DNA of 64,000 bases from the NCBI RefSeq assembly GCF_030704535.1, contig NC_081818.1, forward strand, positions 2,493,001 to 2,557,000, given 5' to 3'. This document shows positions 45,972-58,915 of this stretch, piece by piece. Each line of letters opens with the position of its first letter. Within the stretch, counting starts at the first letter, position 1. The position numbers and the translations under genes are program-made. The notes under the pieces are model-generated. The model saw only the letters and a program-made list of their open reading frames with translations. It searched no databases and was not told where the DNA came from. Origin of the DNA: Vitis vinifera (lineage: Eukaryota > Streptophyta > Magnoliopsida > Vitales > Vitaceae).

Positions 45972-47375
45972 ATGGTGAACTTGTGCTTTCCAAAATGTAG
46001 ACTGCTAAGGGTAATGGGCCCGCTTCAAATTATATTGGGAGGCCTTGTTATAATTGTAAGCATATCTAGTCTCTTCAGGTTCTACTCCGCCGGGTTTTTC
46101 CTGCACAATGAAGATATTTGTCGCCATTTCTATGGCTTCAAGGAAGATTATGAGGGCTTTGATATCAAGGCGTTGTCCGCACGGGTTGAGGAAGTACTAG
46201 CCCAGATGGAAAGTTTACAGAACAAGCTTGAATCGACAGTACAACAGATGGAGAAGAACAAGGAGTCTATGACTGCCAACATTTCAAAAACTGAATATAA
46301 AAAGTTCTTGGAGGAGGAGGTGATTCAGCCCCTTTACAGTGCTCACATTTCTCTCAGACAGATTCGGTTTCCCAGGGCTGAAGGGATTGGGAATGCGACG
46401 ATTAAGGAGGAGCCCTTGATCAATTCCTTTGTAGTTGAAGAGATTCGGAAATATATAACCCCGAAGGAGAACAGGCTTGGGAAGATCAATTTTTATGGAA
46501 CAGGGAAGGTATACAACACTATAGGACATGCTTGTGTGCTAATGAAGAAGGAATTGGAAGAGTACATGGACTATGATATTGGGTCGTATTGTAAAGATGA
46601 TTGGAATCAAGCCCAGAAGCTCATGATCAACGGCTGTGATCCATTGCCCAGAAGGCGGTGCCTGACAAGGGCATCGAAGCTCTATCTTGGGCCGTATCCA
46701 ATCAATGAGTCTCTCTGGAGAATACCAGATGGTAGAAATGTAAGGTGGAGTAACTATCAGTGCAGGAACTTTGAATGCTTATCGAGCAAGAATCCGAAGA
46801 GGGGGTATTCAAAGTGTGCTGGGTGTTTTGAGATGGAGAAGGAAAAGCTTAAATGGGTGACCAACAGCTCACTGCCTGTAGATTTCTTGATAAGGGATGT
46901 TCTGGGAATCAAGCCAGGCGAGATCAGGATAGGCCTGGACTTTGGTGTTGGTACTGGGACTTTTGCAGCAAGGATGAGGGAACAGAATGTTACTATCATC
47001 TCAACTGCTCTCAATCTTGGGGCTCCTTTCAGTGAGACAATCGCACTTAGGGGCCTGATTCCTCTGTATGTGACACTGAATCAACGGCTCCCCTTCTTTG
47101 ATAACACCATGGACTTGATTCATACAAGTGGGTTCATGGATGGCTGGCTGGACCTGCAGCTGATGGACTTCATCTTATTCGACTGGGATCGGATCTTAAG
47201 GCCTGGAGGGTTGCTATGGATCGACCGGTTCTTTTGTGACAGGAAGGCTCTGGATGACTACATGTACATGTTTCTGCAGTTCAGGTACAAAAAACACAAG
47301 TGGTCTATTTCTCCCAAATCAAGAGATGACGTTTTTCTTTCTGCATTGCTGGAGAAACCTCCAAGATCCCTATGA
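45972..47375 (+). CDS. Membrane-anchored methyltransferase-like protein (At1g29790 type)
   Basis: The coding sequence is intronless, 467 residues from ATG 45,972. The open frame extends back to an ATG at 45,882, but that codon falls before a likely splice acceptor at 45,896, so the later start is preferred. One hydrophobic segment (about 18-36) follows a short basic N-terminus, as in type II membrane proteins of the Golgi or ER. A coiled-coil-like stretch follows (about 70-105, EEVLAQMESLQNKLESTVQQ). A Cys-containing middle region (CDPLPRRRC, CRNFEC, CAGC) precedes a Rossmann-type SAM-binding block. That block has motif I IGLDFGVGTGTFAARM (about 320-335), a loop with DLIHTSGFMDGW, and LRPGGLLWIDRF. 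This matches the plant family annotated as probable methyltransferase. The substrate is unknown. Confidence 0.88.
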   Translation: MVNLCFPKCRLLRVMGPLQIILGGLVIIVSISSLFRFYSAGFFLHNEDICRHFYGFKEDYEGFDIKALSARVEEVLAQMESLQNKLESTVQQMEKNKESMTANISKTEYKKFLEEEVIQPLYSAHISLRQIRFPRAEGIGNATIKEEPLINSFVVEEIRKYITPKENRLGKINFYGTGKVYNTIGHACVLMKKELEEYMDYDIGSYCKDDWNQAQKLMINGCDPLPRRRCLTRASKLYLGPYPINESLWRIPDGRNVRWSNYQCRNFECLSSKNPKRGYSKCAGCFEMEKEKLKWVTNSSLPVDFLIRDVLGIKPGEIRIGLDFGVGTGTFAARMREQNVTIISTALNLGAPFSETIALRGLIPLYVTLNQRLPFFDNTMDLIHTSGFMDGWLDLQLMDFILFDWDRILRPGGLLWIDRFFCDRKALDDYMYMFLQFRYKKHKWSISPKSRDDVFLSALLEKPPRSL

Positions 47376-50300
47376 TCATACAGTGTTAATTGCCTTTTCC
47401 TTGTTTTTAATGATCTTAAGCTATGAACACCAACATATTTTCTTGTGACTTGTACTCTCAAATGTTATCTCAAGTGTTTATATACAGAATTTTCCTGCAG
47501 ATATGTTGTGTTCTAATCATCTTTTCTGTTCTTTCTGGTTGTCTTTTCGCCTCATATAATTCTAGGATTCCTCATCTTCTTCACTAGTAACCTCTCAGGC
47601 ATGCTGCATTGCTGCCATTAGTTGCGGGTTCAGTCCTAATACTACCATGTGATACTTATTTTCATTGATCTATCTCCTTGAACTGCCCTAGAATGTAAAG
47701 AGAGTCTAGCTCATTTGCGGCTCTCGCCTGAGAAAGGAGCTTCATCATGTGGGAAAGAATGGTCTGATTCCATCTTGTTTCTGGGAAACTGGTAATTTCC
47801 AGATTGCAGAAACCTGTGCTGCAAACAGGAACCAACCCTTTGTGCCGAAAACCCGAAATCTTTCCCTTCTGCAGATTATCCTATATAGGATTGCAGACAA
47901 GTCTGAGAGGACTGAAAACCATATCCCTTCCCTTCTTTGTTCTGACCTTAACTTTTTGCATTTCTGCATACTTGCTGGCTGTGACTATGGTTCTTCTTAT
48001 CTTATGTGATTGATCTAATGACCTCCAAAGCACTTTCAGCCCATGGTCTAGGGCCCATAATTGACCACATCCATAGCCAACAAGTCAAAGCCCATCACGT
48101 CAACAGACAAGCCCACATATTCGAGCTCACCCAGAAAAGAAAACCAGATTCATGGGCTTGCCATGTTTATTGGGTCTGTTGACTGGCCCATACCACCTCA
48201 TCCTTACCATGCTTCTAATCATGCCCATTACAAACATAAGATTTTTTCCCCACTTTCATCATGAACTCCAAATCAAGAATTAGCGTCTTTTTTTATAATG
48301 TTTTCAAGAACAGTGTTAAGAATAGTTCTTGGAAACTGCTTCTCAATTGTTTTTGGGAGTAAATGTATGTTTGAAAACTCAAATATAAAGAACACTTTTT
48401 CGACTTATTCTCATGAAGGATTTTTGCACTTACATACAAATACAATTTTTTTTAAGTATTTTCATATTTTCAATTTTTTTTTTGTAGAATATTTTACAAA
48501 AAAGCTTTTGAAAGTGCTTCAAATTTGTTTTAAAAAGCAACTTGTTTTCAAAACAATTTATATATATATATATTTGTAAAAAATTTGTCAAACATTTTTT
48601 TTCTAAAGTTACAAAATTGTTTTACAAAACAATTTCCAAATAGATCCTTACCTTTATGAAATGAATTGTTTTCGTGTTCCGATTTATCTAATATGAGGGT
48701 AGAAGATGTGAAAAAAAATTTACTTCTTTGGGTTCAATATTGAACCCTTGTTTGAATTCTTGGGAAATTTTCATTAGGTTACAAGTCACACAAGTGATTG
48801 AGGATTTCAAAATTGTGAATTAGTTGCATCACATTTAACCAAAATGGTCAAGTTTATTTTCAAATTTGGACCACCTGAAATTTTTCTATAAAATTTTACA
48901 ATTGGAGTTGCCACCTTCCTTTTTCTAGGGTTTTCATGATCCATTGATATGAAGAGAAATTTAACACTCTTTTTCTCGAGTTAAAAGGATAAGAAAGGAG
49001 TACCTTCACCATAAAATACAATAAAAATAAACAAAAAAAATAATCATAAATTCAATATAAAAAAATTACAAGACACCATAAAATACAATAAAAATAAACA
49101 AGAAAAATAATCATAAATTCAATATAAAAAAATTACAAGACATGTGTTGTAATTCATAACATCCGTTGCTAGTATTTCATACCTATGACTCACTCATTTC
49201 AACATTTTTTGGACTCTTTATGATTTACAAGTCCTGAGTCTCTTAATTATGCATAATTAACCCCGTTTACTTTCTGGGTTGATAATGATTTTTACACTTA
49301 AATCAATTTTTTAATTTTATTTTATCTCTTAAACTTGGAATTAGGCCTAGATCCCGTAAGTTTAAGTTTTAGGAAAATTCGTAATTCAATATGGTATTAG
49401 AGTTTGGTTTATCCACAATTTGCATTTCCTCTATTTATTTATTGAATATGAATTCAAAATTTTGTTTGTTTTATTAGATATGACTCTAAATTCTCTAGTG
49501 TGAGCTTTTAGGAAAATTGATGGTTCAACAATGCCATTATATTCTTAAGAGAAAAGACTAAACTTGGCCATAGGCCAAAACTCCCTATGCTTAGTCTTAG
49601 GCCGAAGTGAGGCCCACCCACATCAAATCTTGACCTGGCATGCATCTAAGCCCAAACCAAGCCTCGAATAACCTAGCCCATTTACACCCCTAGTTTGAGA
49701 AATAATTTAGAAACAAATGATAAAGAACCAATTCAATATCATTTTCTTAGTTAAATATTGCAAGTAGACAAAGCCAAGTGTATTGTGAATTTGTTCTAAA
49801 GCAAGCAAGCTTAAACCCTCCACATGGACTAACGACCACCACCAAAAGAAAAGGATGAACCCTAAGCATAAAGAAAACACTCTTTCCTGTCCTTTGAAGC
49901 CAGCACTTGATTTCAAAGTGAAACTGGATCAAATCAGATGCCATGGAATCTTGAACAAAGCTTGTTGATGGCCTCATAAAATAAGAGGAAAATCTCAATA
50001 TTTTTCCTATGGGCCTCAAAAGACTTTCGAAGTTTCTAGGGTTTTTCATGATCCTTTTATGGATGCAGTGCCCATACCCATTTGTTTAATGCAACCATCT
50101 ATAATGGGTAATAAAGTTCCAAATCCTAGATGGGGTCCAACAAGATAAGCTCTATATTATATATCTAATTGTAGTATTTTAATGATTATCAGGTACAAGC
50201 ACAAGCCTATCTTATATGCTAATAAATAACAAACCCTAGAAAAAGTTTATAGTATCCATAAGAATGTTTTCTCATGCATAACAGCGAATGATCTGCAACT

Positions 50301-52362
50301 GTGTCAGTCAGAACTGGGATGAAACCATTCAAAAAGACGATGACAGTCATAATAAGGTAAACATACCGATATCTAGAAGTCTTATTCATAAGGTAGAAGG
50401 TTTACATCGTATTAATTCATGTTGTTTCATATATTCTTGGATTCTTCAGTGGAGTTTAACACCATCATAAATTATGTACAGAAGGCTAAAACTTGTTATG
50501 TATACCATACAGGGAATCTTTCTTTCAAATTCTAATCTTTTGATTAAGATTAATTTCTATCCATGTAAACTGATGAGGACTGATCGAAAATATACCAAGT
50601 GTCATGTATGTGACTACCATTATTGGCTGAGAGATGATGATATATGGAGAGCAAAGAGGAGAAGATTAATAAATCTTGGACTAGCTAGATCCTATATAGG
50701 CCATTTTCAAATGGGAAAAGAGAAATTGATCACACACACATACACATATATCAGTAACTTCAAGTAAATGTTAAAGAAGGTTAAGCCATGTAAAACAAAC
50801 AGTGGGTGATCATGTGATTGAATAAGCATTTGATTAGGAAGGAACAGTGGATGTAGCTACATCATACTGCATCTGACTGTGTTTTGGTCATATTTAGTAC
50901 ACTAGGGAGCAATAAATTTTCTCTTAATTGATAATGCATGAAGTGGCTAGCAATAGCATATGTTAAAATAAGCCTAACTGGATGGTTCTTAATCATCTAG
51001 ACTATTTTTTTTTGAAGCTCAAGAACTAAATTCTTGGAGTAGGTTTTTGATGAATTTCGAATTGATTAATCATCGCGCTTACAGGTCTTAAATTTGATAC
51101 TATATAGGTACTCCTGCGTGGAATAGTTATTCAACCGACCTCATTCTCATTTCGGTTCTTAGATGGTGATCCTTTAGTAAGTGGCTACAAGAATCTGCTC
51201 ATGGTTCACTTGCATGAAAAATCTTTTTATGGAAAGAAAGTGCACCTATACTTAGAATGATGGCTTGCTATAAAACAATTTGACCGACCATAATGCGAAT
51301 CAGTTTATGGAAAAGACCAATGGAACTATTATACATTCGAAGTTGTTGAACACTAGATTAATCAGCGCACTAAAAATCCAGATTAGCATGTGCTGGTACC
51401 TAACTGGTTACCGATTTGAGTGTGTACCTATTGGGTTTTATTAACATCTTCCAGACCTTGACTAAAACCATACCTAACAAACTTGAATTCAAAACTGAAA
51501 TGCTTTTGCCACCAGATAGAGTGACAAACACTAGGGTTTCTAATAATGTATTTTTAGGTGTACTATTTGGTTGGAAATCCATCCAAAACACGCATTCGTG
51601 CACATATGTAGGCCAATCACCTACTATTTTGAAACCAAATCTAGATGTATTGGGAGCATTAAAGGTTGCAGATCAAATGGGTGGGGGGGACCATTTGTAC
51701 TGAATAGTGGAATACTGAACCTTTTTAGTCTTTAATTATCTTATTTTTGAAGATCATTTCTTCCCAATTCTTAAGTAGAAAGTAGAGGGCCCTAGCTTGC
51801 TCAGCATTGACTGGGGTGGTCCTGATTGGTTTTACTGGATTGAGTCACCCTTAAGCTTTGCTAGATTTAGCCCTAGTGACATTATTTGTGCAGTACTAGT
51901 ATGAAAAAATTCATGTTATTTTTATTAATTTCAGGTTAACTGTCATGAAACTTTAAGGTTTAATTTGCCCTTTTTCCTATTTTTCCTTGATCACCAATTC
52001 ATTTCAATTAACTTGCAAATTAAAATCATTCAACATGCCCATCAAAGATCCATGGTTTTTTCCAAGCTAGCTATATGTACTGAATGAAACTTATATGATA
52101 TACCATCAAGAATATCGCTAGCATTTATACTAATGATTCGACCTGTAATCGCCATGGCATATACCTCGAGCAAAGTGACCCACTAGTATTTGTTACGGAT
52201 CCTATTGGTGCCATGACATGTGAATTCGCACTGTGCACATACATATGTACATGCATATATACATAGATAAAATCTATATAGAATCAAGTCCGCGATTAAG
52301 ATTAAAGAGCTTGCAATGTGTCTTTGGTTTAGACAATCAATCTAGCAAATCTGATTCTAAAG
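47376..52362. other. Intergenic region between the methyltransferase-like and NF-YB genes
   Basis: The start should hold the 3' UTR of the upstream gene. 47,745-48,010 has overlapping open frames on both strands, none recognised. 48,290-48,650 is rich in AAAACAATTTT words and may be a decayed MITE, but paired ends were not found. 49,007-49,140 is a tandem duplication. The rest shows no supported gene. About 52,100-52,360 should contain the NF-YB promoter. Confidence 0.5.
49007..49140. repeat. Two-copy tandem repeat, unit 67 bp
   Basis: CACCATAAAATACAATAAAA begins at 49,007 and again at 49,074. The two units differ by one base (AAAAAAAA versus AAGAAAAA), so the duplication is recent. Confidence 0.95.
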
Positions 52363-52806
52363 ATGGTTGATGAGCAGGATCATTTGCTGCCTATTGCCAA
52401 CGTGGGCCGGATCATGAAGCAAATCCTGCCACCAAGAGCCAAGATCTCCAAAGAAGGCAAAGAAACAATGCAAGAGTGTGCATCTGAGTTCATAAGTTTT
52501 GTTACTGGTGAAGCATCTGACAAGTGTCACAAAGAGAACCGCAAGACGGTGAACGGAGATGACATTTGTTGGGCTCTGAGTGCACTAGGATTTGATGACT
52601 ATGCTGAGGCTATATTAAGGTACTTACATAAATATAGGGAGTTTGAAAGAGAGAGAGCCAACCAAAACAAAGTTGGTGGCAGTGAAGACAAAGATGAAGC
52701 ATCAAACTGTAAATATATCCAAGCTGGGAAGCAAACTGTAATTCCTCCTCCATTAGAGTGCAGAGTTATCAAGAAGGGTAATAGCTCTCTTACAAAGCCA
52801 TCTTAA
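52363..52806 (+). CDS. NF-YB: Nuclear factor Y subunit B (NF-YB5/NF-YB4-like), CCAAT-binding
   Basis: Intronless gene of 147 residues. The histone-fold core covers about residues 8-96: [17 protein letters not shown] (8-24), [20 protein letters not shown] (28-47), [19 protein letters not shown] (49-67), [12 protein letters not shown] (69-80) and the YLHKYREFE helix. These blocks carry the NF-YC dimerisation and CCAAT-contact surfaces known for the family. NGDDICWAL and HKEN resemble the NF-YB4/5 subgroup more than LEC1. The C-terminal 50 residues are polar and low in similarity. It would act in the nucleus as part of an NF-Y trimer; its targets cannot be read from the sequence. The start at 52,363 leaves only seven residues before the core, as in related proteins. 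Confidence 0.94.
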   Translation: MVDEQDHLLPIANVGRIMKQILPPRAKISKEGKETMQECASEFISFVTGEASDKCHKENRKTVNGDDICWALSALGFDDYAEAILRYLHKYREFERERANQNKVGGSEDKDEASNCKYIQAGKQTVIPPPLECRVIKKGNSSLTKPS

Positions 52807-55800
52807 GCAATATCTATTATGAAGATAATGAGGATAATAATGCTGATGAACAACATCATAGGAGCTAGGAAGCTCGAGTTTATTGCCCATATGGTTGAAT
52901 CAATTGTAAAAGGTTTGAATATATCTCTGGATTTCCTCCAACGAAATCAGTAGGATCTAAAGTTTGAGGTATTTTGCACCTTTCTCCTCAACTAGAGCTT
53001 TTCACATTTCTTTCTTACTATAAATCCTTTTTTCTTCTTCTTTGGGTGAAAAAGGGGGAAGAAAGATTTGTGCAAGATTAACCACTTCTTGTATTTTGAT
53101 ATGTAATTTTGGTTATATATATTGTATGGTATTCAACTCAATCATGATATATAAATCTTGATTTTTATGGGACTTTCCTCAATTTTCTTCAATGGATATA
53201 GATCATCATAGTTCAAGCCTATGTAAGGTTGATCCCTTTTTGCTTAAGAAATAAAGCTTCAAACCGTAACAAAAATTGTCTGAGTTACTGGAAGCGAGAT
53301 TAATGGGTTTATTGTTTAAACACTTCCATTTGACTAAACACTAGTTCTTCCATTTTTTTCTTGGGTACTATTTTGCTAAACAATCCCTAAAATAAGGAAG
53401 AAACTATTTAGTTCAGCTAGTCCCACTTTTGGCTTATCAAATTGAGTCCAACAGAAACTGATGCCCATTAGCTCTTGAGATTAGTTTCCTAACCCTTAAT
53501 GAATAAACCTAGAATTTTTGCCAGTACTCACAGATAAACTCAGAATCACCAACTATATATCTATTCTCGTCCAAAAAAAAAAAAAGTAGTGTTTTCGAAT
53601 GGCTACTATACATCCAATGAATTCGTTTAAGTATGCTCATTGGTTCTCTAAGGCTTCTTTTTGAATTACCTTTTGAAGATCGAATTAGCATATGCTAGAG
53701 CTAAATTAATCTTTGTCAATTCATTTACGCAAGTATGCTCGTTAGTTCTCTAGGGATTTTTTCTTTTTGTTTGAATTACCTCTTGAAGATTGAATTAGCT
53801 TATGCTAAGCTAAATTAATCTAGTCAATATATCCTTGTGCCTACATGAAGACAAATCAATTGAATCACTTTTACATTAGATATATAACTAATTAAAATGA
53901 AATTTCGTATAAAGGTCTACTTACTTATCTGCCAAATAAAAATAAGGGTGATGACTATTCTTCCTGAGCACTTCCAAATTCCAACAGCCTGATTCAACAA
54001 GTGTCTCTCCTTATGATCACTCCCTTTCTCTCACAGGCATACAAGATTTTCTAGGTTTTCCATCCCAATAGCCATTCAGGAAGGAGAAGTTCAGATGGAA
54101 CAAAGTAGCTAGCCCATGCTGTCTCTTGTGAGGCCCACATTAATGTTGATCACCCTTAGACACAAGTTAGTGAAAGGTAGTACCAAAAGTTTCAACTGTA
54201 CTAGGGTTAGGGTTTTCTTAACCCCGAATCCAGGACCATTATCTAGGGCTTTCCACGACATGATTTCTTGAGAAAAATCTTTTGAAACCTAAGGCATGCC
54301 TATATTATACTATATGTAAATGGATTGGGCAATCTTCCCATAAAGGATGATGGCTAAAATTCTGATAATTATAAAGTGAAAAGTTCAGTTCTGTCAGAGA
54401 TTTAGGGTTTCTACTACTGTAAATTCATGGGGGGACCACTTCTCAAATATCATTCATTCTTTTCTTAATGAGAGTTGCTAGGGTGGAGTTTATATTAAAG
54501 ACAAAATCTATAAGACTACATCTTGGTGTTAGAGAGAGAGTGACAAAAGCTGAAAATCTAGAAATTAACTTTTGGACCAACTATGCTAAAGGAATATTAT
54601 GCAGTGGTTTTCATGAAAGAATGGGTTGTCAAAGGTACCTCTATCAGCTCCATTGGTTCGGGCCATGGAATCACGATCTTCATACTTTGTTTGGACCTCA
54701 TGGTTTGTTGGCACGTGACGCTTCTGCAACTATCGATCTATATCGATTAACAGCGAACTGGTGTCGCACGGCATTTGATGCACCCATTTCCACTGACAGA
54801 GAGAAAAATGCCCATGAGTTCTCCATGTGAGCTGCAGCAGCTCAATGTAACACAGGTACAACTTTTTTGCAATCCTCCCTGGGAATCATGTCCAAAATTG
54901 AAAATTAATCTATATAATTTTTTTATACCTGGAACCCTAATGCATGCATGTTTCATTGAAATATGTCAATACATATCAAAGCACCATAGCATGTATTAAT
55001 GACAACTTGTATGTTGATCATACATGGGATCAAGCAAATATAACATGGGCATGTCACAGCAAATTTCTAGGACTAGGTACCGGAAAATGACATAACTTTC
55101 TTAAGTAAAAAGTTCACAAGCATGCATGTCTTCATCAGCAAACAATCCACTTAAGAATTGAACTCTCATGAATTTCATAGAAAATTCCATCATCAATACA
55201 GATTTAACATAACATATTGATGCTGTAAAGTTCCAAGCCAAATACTTCTGAACTGCATTGAAAGAACATCCGCTCATCCTTCGTCTATAATAAATATAAA
55301 CCTATCACCAACTACAACAACCATTTTCATTTGGGTATACCTCTTTGTTTACTTCAAATACTGGTTGTTGGGAGAAGACCAGAAATAAAAGTTTCTGCAT
55401 AGGGAATCAGATTCTTTTTCATGTTTGACCTTGTCAAATAGTGGTATAGTTTTAAGCTTCTTAGTTTGCAGGTGAGAACCAAAACATAGCCTTTAGCTTT
55501 AAAGGACATGAGGATAAAATATACAAAGGAAAGAAAAGAAATAAAGAAAAAATTCTCTTACTAATTTATCATGAAAAAAAAATGAGAGAAATAATTAAAA
55601 ACTTAGATAAAATTAGAGGAGGACAAGGATTAATCAGGGAAAAAATTATTTCCATACACTTTATGATAACTTTTGTGGTCTAGATGGGGCCTAAAGTTAT
55701 CATTGAAGTGTGGTTAATACTAAGATTAATTACATGCATATCAAAGACTAAAAATAATACTAGATTGTAGTTTTTTTTGTGCTTATTTTCAGCTTAAGTA

Positions 55801-57546
55801 GCAATAAACCAAGTAGGGCAGATATCCTAATAGATTTGATGCTGTTGAACTTCTTTCAAAAGTAGACACCAAAATAATACTTGCAACTATTATTGAAGAT
55901 GAAGCATTCTACTTTCATGGAGCTTTTAAGTACTACAAAAAGGAACAAGCAATGTAGAATCTCTAAAGCCAGGTGAATTAGGAGGCCATCACATAGATTA
56001 TGGAAGGTTGTCATGGAAAGTTTCAGGGAAAATAAAAAGGACAAGAAAATGATAAGGTAAAAGGGAAAAAAAAATAAAACACAGAGAGAAATAAAATATA
56101 GGTTTGAGTTCAATTTTATGTTTCTACCATGCACCCCCAATTGTTTGTTTGTTTGTTTGGTTTGTGGTTTTTTTTTTTTTTTTTTGATATATAAATTGTG
56201 AATAATTTAGAAACATAGCAGTTGAAATAAATTTCATTACATCTCATTTTCATCTGGGATTCCTTTTTTTTTTTTTTTTGCCCTTTCTCTACAATTTTTA
56301 TAATCCGAACCAAGCCTTAATTAATGAAATAAAATTAACATTGGTGTAGTAATATTTTGAAATGCATTTATCATATATTATAAAGTTTATATTGTATTAT
56401 TAAAGCCACTTATATCAGTTTTATTATCATTATTATGATTAATTAATTAGGAGGATTATTAATAAAATGACTGCAAATTTTGGTTTAATAATTTAAAGTC
56501 ACATGTTGAGAGCTGGACTGAACAATCGGCCCAACTTCCACACACAGCTTTCCTTTTGTGCCCAAAGTGGTTGGCCGGGAGGTAGTCAGGCTAAGCCCAG
56601 ACTTGGCCTCCTCATTCTTGGATGGGCCTGGCCCAATGATGGGTTCTAATTGAAAGTGCCCACTTAATTTTTTGAGTATGATTTTCAGTAATAATTAAAA
56701 ATTTTGGTACTTATTTGATAAAACATGTACTAAATTTTAGTGCACACATCAAATTTTCAGGATTTTTTTTTTTTTGGTAAAATTAAGGATAATAAGCTTT
56801 GTAGAGAGATTTGAAGCTCAAACAAATCTGCTATTGAACTTTTTGAAAACACTTTTCTGTTTTCAACAACATTTTTTTTTTCAAAATTTGTTCTAAAAAC
56901 AGGTTTTTTTGTTTTACAAATTTCAAGTATTTTTAGTTGGTTTCTAGAGTGTTTCGAGCAATAATTAAAAATAAATAAATAAAAACACTTCAAAATCTTT
57001 TATATTGTATGGAAATGTAGAATAACCTCACAGAAAATAAATAGAGAAAAATATTTTTCATATTTGAATTTTTAAATAAAATTTTATTCCCGAAAATAAT
57101 TGAAAACTATTTTCAAAAACAGTTTTTCGATACGAAAAGGTGCCTAGGGTAAATATATAAAGTTTTTCTATTTACAGTTTTATGGGTCAAGCATGGACTG
57201 ATCTTTCACTCATCAAAGATTTTGTCTTAGGTATTTGATTTGGGAAATATTTCTGGGAAGCTGCAAGGAAAGTGTAAGGATTCTAGCATTGGAAACCCGT
57301 TCACTAAGCATTTCATCAACACATGGCATCAGAAAATGTCTCCTTGTAGGTTCCAAGACATGTTTGGTTCCCAAGAATCTTTAGGGTCAAGCCAGGGGAC
57401 AGGTTTGCTCATGGAAAACAGAAAAAAAAAGTATGTTTGCTTTGTCTACTGACCTATGATTCAATGCTGATCTTCCCATGCTTGAGATCCATCCAGAAAG
57501 GTAAAGGAAAAGAAGCCATGGAAAACCGTTCAACAACCTTCAGAAA
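52807..57546. other. Intergenic region
   Basis: No supported gene. An open frame of 120 codons at 54,468-54,830 has no recognisable domain. GTTTGTTTGTTTGG and poly-T tracts occur at 56,130-56,275, and AAAACAGTTTT-type words at 56,850-57,130. Two related blocks (TCTCTA(A/G)G then TTGAATTACCT(T/C)TTGAAGATTGAATTAGC-like) near 53,645 and 53,747 form a short direct repeat about 100 bp apart. Confidence 0.45.
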
Positions 57547-57773
57547 TCAAAGAATTTGATTTACAAAAGCGTTTACAAAACCCCAGCCATCTTCAATATC
57601 CGGTCCTACCCAGTAACCACATATTACAGTCTCTGTGCCAGCACTTACATTCAAATGAAGTGAAACAGGTTCCCAAAATCGTCTCCCGGGCGCCATTTTA
57701 TGGGGAAGGAAGCTCCAGTCCTCCACAGAAGAAATGCTTCTATCTGAGGTAATGGGTGTAAGAAGCTTCATTC
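57547..57773 (-). CDS. Candidate terminal exon of a minus-strand gene, function unknown
   Basis: On the minus strand a clear acceptor (TTTGCAG|GAATG) opens a 74-codon frame to a stop. It encodes a non-repetitive, balanced peptide (starts MKLLTPITSDR, ends AFVNQIL, with GYWVGPDIEDGWG in the middle). Composition and splice site suggest a real coding exon. I do not recognise the family. Exons linking it to the proposed first exon at 61,036-61,098 were not established, so the two may belong to different transcripts. Confidence 0.4.
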
Positions 57774-58194
57774 CTGCAAATACAATTCAAAATGTCAGTT
57801 TGCAGATGCAAGAATAGACCATCAGGGAGTTTGGACGTCCTATGGAAATGGTCATTAGCATAAAGTGAAGCTGTTTTGTACTTGGGAGTATGATCAATAA
57901 TGATTTGGGTGAGCAGAATAATTCCCATTTTCCATCATGTTCAACAATGACTCAAGTTCTGTGAGACAATTTCTGCCATCAAATGCTACCAAAGGAAAAG
58001 GGTAAGAAATGATAAATTTGCCTTGAAGAAATGTCAACTAAAAAAAAGAAAAGAAAGCAAGCATGTATTTGAGTTCTTCCCTAAAATTCTGGTTATCGTA
58101 GACAAATTCTCCAAGGCAATTTATAATTTCGACGTTGATTGGCACTCTCCTAGCAAGCATGGGGATTTGTTTGGCAATAAAGGGTCACATCGAT

Positions 58195-58480
58195 ATTTTT
58201 TTTGATAGGTAAAAGCAATTATATTAAGAGTGCCTAAAGAAGGCCACACAAAAGTATACATGATGTATAAAAGGCGCCCAAGGCCAAAAAAGAAGAGGGA
58301 TGCACAAAAAACAACACTCTCGCCTCACTTACAACCCAGCCAAATAATCAAATCAAATAATGACAACAAACTAAAACCTAAATGCACTCTGACCTAATCC
58401 AAAAACATGCACATAAAGGACAGTACATAAAGAATGCACCAATATACCACTTCCATGAAATATATACGAGGTTTTCCATA
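58195..58480 (-). mobile_element. Truncated LINE 3' end (L1-type), minus strand
   Basis: A T tract (58,196-58,203) followed by GATAGGTAAAAGCAATTATA and GCCTAAAGAAGGCCACAC is the complement of a poly-A-tailed 3' end that I know as common in plant L1 elements. No reverse transcriptase is included, so it is a short 5'-truncated copy. The inner limit is approximate, and a target duplication was not found. Confidence 0.55.
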
Positions 58481-58638
58481 CACATGGTTTTAAGAAAAGA
58501 TCCAAAAGAACTCCATGAATGAGAATTCACCCAAGGGGGTAGAAATATAACTCGTTAAGTTAGAGTGAATTTTTTTTTCAATTGAAAGTGGTAAACCTTC
58601 CACAAATAAATTCCTCTTACTTGATGATCTGAATTTAG

Positions 58639-58915
58639 GTAGTGTTTGTTTTTTTCTTAATTCTAAATAGAACTTTAATGCTTAATAGTGTTAAGTATTA
58701 GACTGTTTGTTTTTGTAATATTTTATTTCTATTAAGCATTAAAAGGTAAAGAAAAATTAGCATGTTATTTTTTCTATTTAGAAAAAGCCAAATATTTTGA
58801 CTTTTTTTATTTAGTAAAAAGTTTGTAATAAATCATGAAAAAGTAAAAAAAACAAACGACCTAAAGTCTTAAATCAAATCACTTTCATCAAAAAGCTAAA
58901 AAAACAAACACCCTC
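58639..58915. mobile_element. MITE with GTGTTTGTTTTTTT termini
   Basis: The left end is GTAGTGTTTGTTTTTTTC and the complement of the right end GAGGGTGTTTGTTTTTTTAGC. Internally, ATTCTAAATAG, AATTAGCATG and AAGCCAAATATTTTGACTTTTT resemble the 219-bp foldback element at 1925-2143 (which has AACCAAATATTTTGAC). It is probably the same or a related family. No clear target duplication was found. Confidence 0.65.

Noticed and set aside
47745-48013. Overlapping open frames of 69-86 codons on both strands
   Set aside because: No domain, splice signals or context; the frames contradict each other.
54468-54830. 120-codon plus-strand open frame
   Set aside because: No recognisable motif and unsupported start; it could be chance in 4.7 kb of spacer.
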